Shown here: positions 25,222 to 33,035 of the stretch, one piece after another
Position numbering within the stretch: position 1 is the stretch's first letter
Layout: the number at the start of each line of letters is the position of its first letter
From: Deltaproteobacteria bacterium YD0425bin50
GTDB taxonomy: Bacteria; Desulfobacterota; Desulfobacteria; Desulfobacterales; YD0425bin50
Length of the DNA: 33,035 bases
NCBI GenBank assembly: GCA_002753105.1
Contig: PDZT01000015.1
Span: 1 to 33,035 of the forward strand
Direction of reading: 5' to 3'
Notes under the pieces: generated by a model
Told to the model about the DNA's origin: nothing
Database searches by the model: none
What the model saw: the letters and a program-made list of their open reading frames with translations, nothing else
Program-made: the position numbers and the translations under genes

Positions 25222-26175
25222 TTAGGGTGCATTCGTGATTCTTTCGATTACACCTGCAGCAATGATCGGAAACATAATTTCATGATGACCAATCAAGCTG
25301 TACCCTTTACCGCCGTGTGCAGTTGGTCGATGAACAACATTGGTTTCAGGTCGATAATGCCGAATAAAATCCATATTAACTGTAGTAAATCGAGATACCG
25401 GATATCCAAGATTTCGAGTTAACGTAATTGCTTTGAGAAACACTTCAGGTAAAATCACAGCAGAACCAATATTGAGATGCACACCACCTTCAAGCTTGGC
25501 AACCATTGTTGCAAATAATCTAAAATCTCTATGAGAAGCAGCACCTGCAGCGCTTGCATCAAAATCGGGATGCATATGAATAATATCTGTACCTATTGCA
25601 ACATGAACCGTTATGGGAATATCTAATGTCGCTCCTGTTGACAAAAGACTGTATGCCGCATACGGCAGCTTTGCCTGATTGATCTTATTACCTACGGCTC
25701 TGCCCAAGCCACTATTTTCTGATTCTGCATTTTTTATTGCATCACAGATGAATTCAGCAGTTTCTTTTGCCATTCCAAATGCGCCTTCACCTAATGATGC
25801 AGAAACGTCTTCGGATGTTTTTCCTAACATAGCGATTTCAAGATCATGAATAATTCCAGCTCCGTTCATGGCAATGGCCGATATAATTCCACGCTGCATT
25901 AAATCAATGATAATTGGGTTTAATCCGGTTTTAATGACATGCGCTCCCATCGCAAGAATGATCGTTTTATGATTTACATACGCATCATAAATTGCAGCAA
26001 TCACGTTTCGTATGTCTTTGGCAGCAAGGATATTCGGAAGAGTATCTAAAAATGTTTTGTACCTATTCCCTGATTTCCATGGGGTGCCAAAATCCTGAAC
26101 AGATACATTACTTTTTCGTTCGCTCAGTGGATATGTCTTTATACCTGATAAATCTATAGGAAATTCTGCCATCAT
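25222..26175 (-). CDS. Deoxyhypusine-synthase-like family protein
   Basis: A 317-aa protein. The core has HVIKTGLNPIIIDLMQRGII (about 79-98) then MNGAGIIHDLEIAMLGKTSEDV, a GDP-type glycine region, and later VAIGTDIIHMHPDF and GGVHLNIGSAVILPEV. The arrangement recalls deoxyhypusine synthase (SG...VD...AG/ED and the late GG strand), but bacteria have no eIF5A and such relatives have other, mostly unknown roles. Family naming is my recollection of the pattern, not proof. It overlaps gmhA by one base (TAATG), so the two are coupled in translation. That points to a role tied to heptose or surface sugars. Two ATG codons (26175 and 26172) are possible starts. Confidence 0.5.
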   Translation of the reverse strand: MMAEFPIDLSGIKTYPLSERKSNVSVQDFGTPWKSGNRYKTFLDTLPNILAAKDIRNVIAAIYDAYVNHKTIILAMGAHVIKTGLNPIIIDLMQRGIISAIAMNGAGIIHDLEIAMLGKTSEDVSASLGEGAFGMAKETAEFICDAIKNAESENSGLGRAVGNKINQAKLPYAAYSLLSTGATLDIPITVHVAIGTDIIHMHPDFDASAAGAASHRDFRLFATMVAKLEGGVHLNIGSAVILPEVFLKAITLTRNLGYPVSRFTTVNMDFIRHYRPETNVVHRPTAHGGKGYSLIGHHEIMFPIIAAGVIERITNAP

Positions 26176-26756
26176 TACACCACAACTTTTTCTGGAAACA
26201 GGTGTCTTTCCAACAGATCACATAAAATATGACCTAAGGTAATGTGAGACTCTTGAATTCTCGCAGTAACTTTGGATGGGACAGTAAATACCAAATCTGA
26301 AATTTCAGCAAGCCGCCCTCCATACCCCGTAAATCCTAGTGTATAAAGTCCTTGTGATTTAGCAGCTTCCATAGCCAATACAACATTTTTAGAATTGCCA
26401 CTTGTGCTTATACCCCATGCAATATCGTTAGGCCGTCCAAGCGCCTGAACCTGTTTTAAAAAAATTTCATTAAAATGATAATCATTACCAATACTTGTAA
26501 TTACAGAGGTGTCAGTCGTTAAAGCGATTGCTGCCAATGGAGGCCTTTCCATTTGAAATCGATTAATAAATTCAGCAGCAATATGCTGAGCATCGGCTGC
26601 ACTGCCGCCATTACCAAAAATAAGTACTTTATTGCCATTGGAAACGCATTGAGCAATTTTTTGGGCTGCTTCAATAATCACATTCATGTTCTGATGAATA
26701 CAAGCTTCTTTAACCTGAATACTGTCTTTAAGAATCTGTAAAACGATATCCTGCAT
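26175..26756 (-). CDS. gmhA: Phosphoheptose isomerase (SIS domain)
   Basis: GmhA turns sedoheptulose 7-phosphate into D-glycero-D-manno-heptose 7-phosphate, the first step to LPS inner-core heptose. The 193-aa product matches the family length. The SIS fold shows VLIFGNGGSAADAQHIAAEF (44-63), ALTTDTSVITSIGNDYHF (about 77-94), GISTSGNSKNVV (114-125) and the C-terminal QESHITLGHILCDLLE that carries metal/active-site His and Glu residues. ATG is preceded by aggagatcaagacatc, a good site. It is 26 bases downstream of the TPR gene and overlaps the next gene, so it sits inside an operon that starts at selA. It fits a Gram-negative outer membrane with heptose-containing LPS. Confidence 0.93.
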   Translation of the reverse strand: MQDIVLQILKDSIQVKEACIHQNMNVIIEAAQKIAQCVSNGNKVLIFGNGGSAADAQHIAAEFINRFQMERPPLAAIALTTDTSVITSIGNDYHFNEIFLKQVQALGRPNDIAWGISTSGNSKNVVLAMEAAKSQGLYTLGFTGYGGRLAEISDLVFTVPSKVTARIQESHITLGHILCDLLERHLFPEKVVV

Positions 26757-26782
26757 GATGTCTTGATCTCCTTTAATATGTT

Positions 26783-28144
26783 TTAAAATACGTTACCGGT
26801 CTTCTGTTGATGAATTTCGTTTATATAGTCGCTTGAATCTTTTCCAAAACGAGTTGCGTTTAAAAAAGCATCCAACGCTTCTTCAATTCGATGCTGTTTT
26901 AAATATACCATGCCTAATCGTTGATGAAATAGTCCCTCTTCAGGAAGAATTTTGATACTTTGCTCACAAAACATTGCAGCAATTTCTTGATTTTCTCCCT
27001 GAAGCTGGTAGAGATAGCCTAATGTAGAAAGAGATGCTGCATCATTTGGGTTATTCCGAAGTGCTTTTTGATACATGTCTTGTGCTTCTTTGATTTTATG
27101 TTGAGCAAAAAAACAATCGCCAATGTATCGTTGAGTTATTCCCAGCTCAGGTCGAAGTGTTACGGCTTTTTCAAAATAAGTGATTGCGGTTTCATAATCA
27201 TTCATTTCCATAAGCAATTTTCCGATTTGAAACGCAATTTCAAAAATATCAGGTTTGCATTCATGAGCCTGTTTGAAAGCAGACAATGCCTTATCAAAAT
27301 CACCAGAAAACATATATACCAATCCAGAATTATAAAAGGCCATATATTCATTCGGGTCTAAGCATAGTACATGTTCAAAGGCATTCAACGCATTTTTATA
27401 GTCTTGAAGCAGCCCATAACACACGCCCATACTGTTATGGATATTCACATTAAGCGGGTCTAACTGGATAGCCAATCGTAATTCATGCAGTGCATCTTCA
27501 ATCTTACCCTCCTGATAAAAAGCATCTGCGCTGATATTTAAGGTAATTGCATCGAAAACGACGGTTGCACCTATGCCAAAAAAATGGGCATTCATCAGCG
27601 CTTTTTCAGCGTTGGCAATCATGTCTTCTTTTTTAAAATTTAACAAGGGATACGCAGCAATTCCCGCTGTAATTGTATAATGCTCAGGCATACACATTAA
27701 TTTCATTTTGATGTCATTCACAAGTTTTATACAGTGTCCTGCGAGTTGATGCGGAAAAAAGAAAACAAAACAATGACTTTTCCATACTCCCCATATTCCA
27801 GACATGGATTTAGCAATGGATTCAAAATAATTGAGAATTTCTATATCATCTTGGGAATATTCACAGGTTTTTGCAGATTCGGTATGGGTCTCTTGAACTG
27901 CGGTTAAGTCGATTTGTAGCAAGACGACAGCAAAAGAGGAATAGTTACGAACCCAATCGGCTGCAAATGTGATCAATGAATCCCCCCATAAGATATTCGG
28001 TATATAGGATAACAGCTTCGCTGAATCGATTGTTTTTGTGTTCTCAATAGGTTTTTCGTTTTTTTGATACCATGTTGTGAACGGGTGAATTAAAAACGGT
28101 TGGAGCGTATCGAATTGATTCTTTTCTATATCATGTGATTTCAT
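26783..28144 (-). CDS. TPR protein with degenerate GGDEF-like N-terminal domain
   Basis: A 453-aa soluble protein. Residues about 55-200 look like a decayed GGDEF fold: the end TAGIAAYPLLNFKKEDMIANAEKALMNAHFFG (159-190) fits the conserved SIGIA-YP...AD-AL--AK--G pattern, but the GG(D/E)EF loop, expected near 120-128, is replaced by WKSHCFVFFF, so it cannot make c-di-GMP. From about 203 to 438 there are seven TPR units of about 34 residues (for example GLVYMFSGDFDKALSAFKQA). TPRs usually hold protein partners. The gene overlaps selA by four bases (ATGA) and precedes gmhA by 26. No known link to selenium or heptose is implied by sequence; it may be a scaffold or a binding protein for a nucleotide second messenger. 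Confidence 0.75.
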   Translation of the reverse strand: MKSHDIEKNQFDTLQPFLIHPFTTWYQKNEKPIENTKTIDSAKLLSYIPNILWGDSLITFAADWVRNYSSFAVVLLQIDLTAVQETHTESAKTCEYSQDDIEILNYFESIAKSMSGIWGVWKSHCFVFFFPHQLAGHCIKLVNDIKMKLMCMPEHYTITAGIAAYPLLNFKKEDMIANAEKALMNAHFFGIGATVVFDAITLNISADAFYQEGKIEDALHELRLAIQLDPLNVNIHNSMGVCYGLLQDYKNALNAFEHVLCLDPNEYMAFYNSGLVYMFSGDFDKALSAFKQAHECKPDIFEIAFQIGKLLMEMNDYETAITYFEKAVTLRPELGITQRYIGDCFFAQHKIKEAQDMYQKALRNNPNDAASLSTLGYLYQLQGENQEIAAMFCEQSIKILPEEGLFHQRLGMVYLKQHRIEEALDAFLNATRFGKDSSDYINEIHQQKTGNVF

Positions 28145-29568
28145 GATCTCTTACCTTCTAATAATTGCTTGAATGCCTGACAGATGTATTCAACATCCTC
28201 TTCTTGGACTGTTCTAAGGTCCATAATGAATCGTTCACCCTCTATCCTTCCAATAATTGGAGGAGAATGCTTCCGCATGAATTTTTCTATTTGATTTACA
28301 GATATACCTTGAACACGAATACCAAGACATACACTCGGAACTTCAAATTCTGGTAATGCTCCGCCGCCTGCCTGTGATGATAATTTAAGAATATCAATTT
28401 GCAGTTCAGAACTCCCAATCTGATTCAATACTTGATTGAGTTGATCTGCTTTCGTTGCGATGATCTCAATAGGTTGAAGCAATGAACGAAGTGTGGGAAT
28501 CTCACGAATTGCCTGATACTCGTCTAAATACAATCTGAATGTTGATTCTAAAGCTGCTAAAGTCAATTTATCAATCCGCAATGCGCGGGTAAACGGATTC
28601 CTTTTTATAGAATCGATTAAGGTTTTATTCCCAATAATAATACCGGCTTGAGGCCCTCCAAGAAGTTTATCTCCACTAAACGTAATGATATCAGCGCCTG
28701 TCTTGACTGAATCCTGAACTGTAGGCTCATAAATAAGACCATATTTGGAAAAATCAATCAGGGTACCACTGCCAAGGTCTTCCATCACAGGTATATTGGA
28801 TTTTTTTCCAAGCATTACAAGTTCATTTAATGGCACCTCAGATGTAAACCCAATAATTCTATAATTGCTTTTATGCACCTTGAGAATTAATGCTGTAGTT
28901 GATGAAATTGCCTTTTCATAATCAATAACTCGGGTACGGTTTGTGGTTCCCACCTCTTTTAAAATGGCTCCACTTTTTGTCATTACGTCCGGAATACGAA
29001 ATGAACCTCCGATTTCAACAAGTTCTCCACGAGAGATAATCACTTCTTTATCTCTTGCAAATGTATCCAGACACAGCATAACAGCCGCTGCATTGTTGTT
29101 GACGACCATCGCTGCTTCAGCACCGGTGATTTGACAGATGATAGCTTCAACACTACTGTATCGACTTCCCCGTTTACCAACAGAGAGATCAAATTCAAGG
29201 TTACTATAATGAAGCGCAACATCAAGGATGTGTTGCGTTGAAATGTGAGACAAACACGAACGGCCAAGATTCGTATGAACAACAATTCCAGTAGCATTCA
29301 CAACGCGGATTAATTTGGGTGATAGTATTTGTTTGGCTTTTTCGTAAATTTGCAAATATAAGCTGTCAATACCTACTTGGTCTTCTATGATATTGTGTGA
29401 ATCATTGAGTATTGCATGACGGTAGTGTTCAATCACTTTTCGTCCAGAGTCTATCCAGACATTTCTGGGTATTTGTGAAAAAGCATCTTGTTTTTGGCAG
29501 TATTCAATAATTCGGTCTATACTAGGAAGTTTTTGTAGAAGAGATTGTTTTTTTATTGTGATCGTCAT
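28141..29568 (-). CDS. selA: L-seryl-tRNA(Sec) selenium transferase
   Basis: SelA converts seryl-tRNA(Sec) to selenocysteyl-tRNA(Sec) with selenophosphate, using pyridoxal phosphate. The 475-aa product has the usual length. N-terminal LPSIDRIIEY fits the tRNA-binding region. The core shows VNATGIVVHTNLGRSCLS (90-107), NNNAAAVMLCLD (157-168), SRGELVEIGGSFRIPDVM (179-196), GTTNRTR (207-213) and the PLP lysine in TFSGDKLLGGPQAGI (K301). Presence of selA implies that the organism makes selenoproteins; selB, selC and selD are not in the window. It heads a minus-strand operon and overlaps the TPR gene by ATGA. ATG 29568 is the only good start, though its ribosome site is weak. Confidence 0.95.
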   Translation of the reverse strand: MTITIKKQSLLQKLPSIDRIIEYCQKQDAFSQIPRNVWIDSGRKVIEHYRHAILNDSHNIIEDQVGIDSLYLQIYEKAKQILSPKLIRVVNATGIVVHTNLGRSCLSHISTQHILDVALHYSNLEFDLSVGKRGSRYSSVEAIICQITGAEAAMVVNNNAAAVMLCLDTFARDKEVIISRGELVEIGGSFRIPDVMTKSGAILKEVGTTNRTRVIDYEKAISSTTALILKVHKSNYRIIGFTSEVPLNELVMLGKKSNIPVMEDLGSGTLIDFSKYGLIYEPTVQDSVKTGADIITFSGDKLLGGPQAGIIIGNKTLIDSIKRNPFTRALRIDKLTLAALESTFRLYLDEYQAIREIPTLRSLLQPIEIIATKADQLNQVLNQIGSSELQIDILKLSSQAGGGALPEFEVPSVCLGIRVQGISVNQIEKFMRKHSPPIIGRIEGERFIMDLRTVQEEDVEYICQAFKQLLEGKRS

Positions 29569-29597
29569 ATATAGTTCGTTCTTTTTGGCTTGGTCAT

Positions 29598-29625
29598 TTG
29601 ATGATTCAACTACATAATCTATAAC
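29598..29625 (+). promoter_or_regulatory. Candidate sigma-70 promoter of rfbB
   Basis: TTGATG (29598-29603), a 16-base spacer and TATAAC (29620-29625) lie about 50 bases before the rfbB ATG. The -10 box matches 5 of 6 consensus bases, the -35 box 4 of 6. Confidence 0.45.
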
Positions 29626-29639
29626 CTATTTGTTTTCAA
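29611..29639 (-). promoter_or_regulatory. Candidate sigma-70 promoter of selA
   Basis: On the minus strand TTGAAA (29634-29639), a 17-base spacer and TATGTA (29611-29616). The -10 is weak. It overlaps the rfbB promoter in this 106-base divergent gap, so the two genes might compete. Confidence 0.3.
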
Positions 29640-29674
29640 TATGAATTTTAGGGTGTTAAAAAGAAGGTGAATTT

Positions 29675-30724
29675 ATGGAAACCATTCTCATCACTGGTGG
29701 TGCAGGATTTATTGGTTCAAATTTTATTTCATATTTATTTAATGAAACGGATTTTCAAGGTAATGTTGTTAATGTGGATAAGTTAACCTATGCAGGCAAC
29801 CTTGAAAACCTTTCACATATCGTAAACGATTATCCAGATCGATATCGTTTTGAACATGTCGATATTTGTGACAGAAAACAACTCGATCGCATTGTTGAAC
29901 AGTACAAAATTGATATCGTTTGTCATTTCGCAGCAGAATCGCATGTGGATAGGTCTATTGTATCTCCAGATGCATTTATTCAAACGAATATTATCGGTAC
30001 ATACCAATTACTGGAGTGCGTTAAGGCACATAAAGAGCATGTCCGTTTATTTCATCATGTAAGTACAGATGAGGTATATGGATCTTTACATGATCAAGGC
30101 TACTTTACAGAAGAAACGCCATATAAACCGAACAGTCCTTATTCAGCTTCCAAAGCATCATCAGATCATCTGGTTCGCGCGTATAGAAAAACCTATGGAT
30201 TACCCATAACAATATCCAATTGTTCCAATAACTATGGGCCTTATCAATTTCCAGAAAAATTAATTCCTCTCATGATTTTAAATGCAATCGAAGGAAAATC
30301 CTTACCTGTGTATGGGGATGGTCAACATATTCGGGATTGGCTTTATGTAACAGACCACTGTCGGGCAATCTGGATGATTCTTAAGGCTCGACCTATAGGT
30401 AAAACGTACAATATAGGCGGGCGGTGTGAAAAAAAGAATATTGATGTGGTTATGGCTATCTGCAACCTCATCGATCATCTGATGCCAATGAGTGAGTATA
30501 AAAGAAAAGAACTCATTAACTGGGTAACAGATCGACCCGGACATGACAGACGGTATGCTATTGACTGTAGTCGAATTGAAGCCGAACTCGGATGGAAACC
30601 TCAAGAGTCTTTTGAATCAGGTATTGAAAAAACCATTCATTGGTATTTGGATCACATGGAATGGGTGAATCGGGTAAGAAGTGGTGAGTATATGGCATGG
30701 ATTCGTCAACATTATGGGCATTAA
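29675..30724 (+). CDS. rfbB: dTDP-glucose 4,6-dehydratase
   Basis: RfbB makes dTDP-4-keto-6-deoxyglucose from dTDP-glucose, the entry to dTDP-rhamnose and other deoxysugars of surface glycans. The 349-aa product has the NAD motif GGAGFIGS (8-15), [12 protein letters not shown] (35-46), [10 protein letters not shown] (86-95), the catalytic T131-D132-E133 in HVSTDEVYG and Y156/K160 in [18 protein letters not shown] and YNIGG near 228-255 fit the substrate-binding part. The ribosome site aaggtg precedes the ATG by 7 bases. It is divergent from selA. The other rml genes (rfbA, C, D) are not in the window, so rhamnose as end product is not shown. Confidence 0.93.
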   Translation: METILITGGAGFIGSNFISYLFNETDFQGNVVNVDKLTYAGNLENLSHIVNDYPDRYRFEHVDICDRKQLDRIVEQYKIDIVCHFAAESHVDRSIVSPDAFIQTNIIGTYQLLECVKAHKEHVRLFHHVSTDEVYGSLHDQGYFTEETPYKPNSPYSASKASSDHLVRAYRKTYGLPITISNCSNNYGPYQFPEKLIPLMILNAIEGKSLPVYGDGQHIRDWLYVTDHCRAIWMILKARPIGKTYNIGGRCEKKNIDVVMAICNLIDHLMPMSEYKRKELINWVTDRPGHDRRYAIDCSRIEAELGWKPQESFESGIEKTIHWYLDHMEWVNRVRSGEYMAWIRQHYGH

Positions 30725-30729
30725 TTTTT

Positions 30730-30757
30730 GTAGGGGCAAGGCATGCCTTGCCCCTAC
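30730..30757. terminator. Perfect 28-bp palindrome between rfbB and htpG
   Basis: gtaggggcaaggca is followed by its exact complement tgccttgcccctac. It starts 5 bases after the rfbB stop. T-runs lie on both sides (attttt before, tttct after), so it could end transcription from both convergent genes. It shares its outer bases with the palindrome at 280-307. Confidence 0.65.
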
Positions 30758-30799
30758 TTTCTAAAATTGCCTTGCGATACAGTCTCAGGAACAAAAAAA

Positions 30800-32734
30800 T
30801 TACAAAGCGCTATGAATCAATTCACCAACCATTTGACTAAATTGAGATGGATTTTCAATTTTGCCACCTTCACTGATGGTTGCTAAATCAAACAACAATT
30901 CAGAATACTGCTTTAATTTAGGATTATTGGTATCTGTCTCAAAAATCTTCTTCATCTTCATGATTGCGGGATGATCCATATTTAATTCAAGAACACGCTT
31001 TTGAACTGGCCCTTTTTGGCCAGTGGCTTTTAAAATTTTTTCCATATACGCGCTCATCCCATATTCATCCCCAGATAGACACGCAACGGAATTTTTAAGC
31101 CGGGTTGAAGCCTTAACTTCTTTAATTTTCTCGTCAAGTTTGTCTTTAATAAAATTAAAGAAGGTTTGGAATTCATCCTTTTTCTTATCATCCACTTTAT
31201 CCAATCCTAAATCGCCTTTTTCAGCACTTTTTAGTTTTTTGCCTTCATATTCAGTTAAATTTTGAACGACCCATTCGTCAATAGGATCAGTCATGAGCAG
31301 GACTTCAAAATTTTTCTCTTTTAAGATTTCAAGATGAGGACTATTGATGAGAGATACTAAATTATCACCTGTAATATAGTATAGTTCACTTTGATCTGAC
31401 TGCATTCGTTCAATATACTCTTTTAAAGAAATGAGCTTTCCATCAGATTTTGTGGTTTTATATCGAAGCAGGTGAGAAATTTTTTCTTTATTTTCAAAAT
31501 CTGTTGGAATACCTGCTTTCAAAGCCTGTCCAAATTCCTGATAAAATTTTTCATAGGTTTCTTTTTCCATTTTGTTGAACACATCAAATACTTTTTTAAC
31601 GAGATTTTTTTGAATATTCCGAACGAGCTTATCTTGTTGCAGTATCTCGCGACTAACGTTGAGATTTAAGTCTGGCGCATCCACAACACCATGAATAAAA
31701 CCCAAATATTCAGGCATTAATTCTTTGCAATCGTCTTTAATAAATACCCGTTTACAATAGAGATGCATACCATTTTTACGTTCATGATAAAACAAATCAA
31801 ACGGTGCTTTTGATGGAATATAGAGCAATACATAATACTCTGTAGTGCCTTCGAATTTCATATGCAGTTTTTCTACAGGCGGATTCCAGTCATGACTTAA
31901 ATGCTTGTAAAATTCCTCATAGTCTTTATCGCTGACCTCATCTTTATTTTTTAACCAGATCGCCTGCATTGAATTTAAGGTTTCATCTTTGCGTACTTTA
32001 CGGGTTGTTTCACCCATCGCTTTTCCGTCTTTATCTTTTAGCTGCTCGTTCTCTGGAATCGGTTCGATTTTTTCAACATTCATCATAATTGGATAGGCAA
32101 CATAGTCAGAATGCTGTTTTACAATTCTCCGTATTGTATATTCTTCTGTGAAATCAGGATCATCTTCATCTAAGGTTTTTAATTCCAAAATAATGTGAGT
32201 ACCTCTTGAGTCTTTTGTAGCTTCTTCAATGGTATATGATCCATCACCTATAGATTCCCATCTTGTAGCTTTTTCAGAACCGGCTGATCGAGTTATCAGA
32301 GTTACCTTATCAGCGACAATAAATGCACTATAAAACCCGACGCCAAACTGACCGATCAATTCAGGCGAAATCGATTCTTCTTTTTTGTTTTTCTCCAGAA
32401 GTTCTAAAAATGCGGCTGTCCCACTTTTGGCAATAGTTCCAATATTATCAATAACTTCTTCATATGTCATTCCAATACCATTATCTGATATTTCAAATAT
32501 CTTCTTATCTTTGTCTATAGCAAGCCGAATGTGAAGATCAGTATCATTACCTAAAATATCCGGTTCTGTTTGAGCACGAAATCGTAATTTATCCAAGGCA
32601 TCAGATGCATTTGAAATCAACTCGCGGACAAATATTTCTTTATTTGAATACAATGAATTAATAATAATGTTCATCAACTGCTTCACTTCTGTTTTAAACA
32701 CATGTGTTTCTTTTTTACCTTCCATACCTTCCAT
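30800..32734 (-). CDS. htpG: Molecular chaperone HtpG (Hsp90)
   Basis: HtpG is the bacterial Hsp90, an ATP-driven dimeric chaperone of the cytosol. The 644-aa product is full length. The N-terminal GHKL domain shows [18 protein letters not shown] (33-50; E38, N42), ISDNGIGMT (82-90) and [11 protein letters not shown] (about 123-133). The middle domain has [33 protein letters not shown], with the ATP-contacting Arg near the end; the C-terminal dimer domain closes at HSAL. ATG 32734 has aggag 6 bases upstream; a second in-frame ATG at 32725 is less well placed. It is convergent with rfbB and stands as a single gene. A possible promoter with TTGACA lies upstream. Confidence 0.97.
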   Translation of the reverse strand: MEGMEGKKETHVFKTEVKQLMNIIINSLYSNKEIFVRELISNASDALDKLRFRAQTEPDILGNDTDLHIRLAIDKDKKIFEISDNGIGMTYEEVIDNIGTIAKSGTAAFLELLEKNKKEESISPELIGQFGVGFYSAFIVADKVTLITRSAGSEKATRWESIGDGSYTIEEATKDSRGTHIILELKTLDEDDPDFTEEYTIRRIVKQHSDYVAYPIMMNVEKIEPIPENEQLKDKDGKAMGETTRKVRKDETLNSMQAIWLKNKDEVSDKDYEEFYKHLSHDWNPPVEKLHMKFEGTTEYYVLLYIPSKAPFDLFYHERKNGMHLYCKRVFIKDDCKELMPEYLGFIHGVVDAPDLNLNVSREILQQDKLVRNIQKNLVKKVFDVFNKMEKETYEKFYQEFGQALKAGIPTDFENKEKISHLLRYKTTKSDGKLISLKEYIERMQSDQSELYYITGDNLVSLINSPHLEILKEKNFEVLLMTDPIDEWVVQNLTEYEGKKLKSAEKGDLGLDKVDDKKKDEFQTFFNFIKDKLDEKIKEVKASTRLKNSVACLSGDEYGMSAYMEKILKATGQKGPVQKRVLELNMDHPAIMKMKKIFETDTNNPKLKQYSELLFDLATISEGGKIENPSQFSQMVGELIHSAL

Positions 32735-32778
32735 ACATATCTCCTTTTTTCTTGTTCCAGTTATTTATTTTCATTGTT

Positions 32779-32831
32779 CATAACTTTTATGATTGTGTTC
32801 TATAAGTTATGGTAATTTTTTCGATTGTCAA
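32779..32831 (-). promoter_or_regulatory. Putative htpG promoter region with inverted repeat
   Basis: On the minus strand a perfect TTGACA lies at 32826-32831; the -10 box is poor. An 8-bp inverted repeat, cataactt (32779-32786) with aagttatg (32804-32811), lies between it and the start codon. The repeat is not the CIRCE heat-shock sequence. It might bind a regulator. Confidence 0.35.
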
Positions 32832-32890
32832 CCCCAACGGAAAAAATAAAAAAAAGATGATCCGCGAGTATTTACTATTCTAATTCCAAA

Positions 32891-33035
32891 TTATTGTGCT
32901 TCAACCCTACAAGGTACATATCTGTGTAAAGGGGTGGCGGCTAATGGATCACGATGAGTATTTTTGGTTAAACGATTCACATTAGCACCATATTTTTTTC
33001 CATCATAATGCAAACCAAATCCATGGGGAATAATG
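32891..33035 (-). CDS. Molybdopterin oxidoreductase, C-terminal end (partial)
   Basis: The last 47 codons of a minus-strand gene that begins beyond the window; the stop TAA is at 32891-32893. The peptide contains GFGLHYDGKKYGANVNRLT and RDPLAATPLHRYVPCRVE. The pattern G-NVN-LT----DP--ATP-HR-VPCRV is the usual end of DMSO-reductase-type catalytic subunits (molybdopterin dinucleotide-binding domain), as in polysulfide, thiosulfate or related reductases. The substrate cannot be told from this piece. Its stop lies about 150 bases upstream of htpG on the same strand, so it may be the last gene of a respiratory operon. Confidence 0.75.
   Translation of the reverse strand, partial: IIPHGFGLHYDGKKYGANVNRLTKNTHRDPLAATPLHRYVPCRVEAQ

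Noticed and set aside
32779-32811. CIRCE heat-shock operator before htpG
   Set aside because: The inverted repeat is cataactt/aagttatg, not the TTAGCACTC/GAGTGCTAA sequence.
1-33035. tRNA or rRNA genes
   Set aside because: I looked for cloverleaf-type segments and conserved rRNA blocks in the gaps and saw none; a tRNA scan would be needed to exclude them fully.

Overview
This AT-rich window looks like a chromosomal segment of a Desulfobacterota (deltaproteobacterial) organism, probably near the Desulfobacterales. The grounds are a selenocysteine-synthesis gene (selA), a BcrAD/BadFG-type acyl-CoA dehydratase activase, a FliK-FlgD pair with sigma-54-type promoters, a TonB receptor next to periplasmic binding proteins and a SiaA/SiaB-like switch, and many short palindromic repeats. 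This is inferred from gene content only; there is no rRNA or other marker in the window.

Layout. 1-510: stacked non-coding mobile repeats. 490-5653: a glycan-modification region with a GtrA-type flippase, a GtrB/CsbB-type polyprenyl-phosphate glycosyltransferase, an NAD-dependent epimerase and, convergent to them, a YfhO-type GT-C-like membrane protein. 5654-6909: a 147-bp MITE-like element, a small DUF697-like membrane protein and a 121-bp repeat element. 6910-12263: fliK and flgD on the minus strand, each with its own candidate sigma-54 promoter; FliK is very large (1388 aa). 12264-12962: a non-coding stretch with repeat remnants. 12963-23704: a plus-strand block with a TonB-dependent receptor, two periplasmic binding proteins, a SiaA-like PP2C phosphatase, a SiaB-like kinase, an orphan GHKL ATPase, a cNMP-PAS-histidine kinase and an acyl-CoA dehydratase activase. 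23845-25005: a secreted protein with nine 45-bp tandem repeats coding an Asp/Thr-rich tail. 25222-29568: a minus-strand operon of selA, a degenerate-GGDEF/TPR protein, gmhA and a deoxyhypusine-synthase-like protein. 29675-30724: rfbB. 30800-32734: htpG. 32891-33035: the C-terminal end of a molybdopterin oxidoreductase that runs off the window.

How the genes may work together. GtrA, GtrB and YfhO match the three-component scheme that charges a lipid carrier with a sugar, flips it and transfers the sugar to an extracytoplasmic glycan; rfbB, gmhA and the epimerase would supply surface-polysaccharide precursors. The TonB-to-kinase block is the best candidate for an unusual system: an outer-membrane receptor and two binding proteins beside a membrane phosphatase, a SiaB-type kinase, a second ATPase and a histidine kinase, with no ABC permease and no SiaC or SiaD in view.

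The intergenic DNA is unusually structured. I find four different families of short elements with terminal inverted repeats, most with internal REP-like hairpins, and two of the families are present twice. Several convergent gene ends carry perfect palindromes that may act as terminators.
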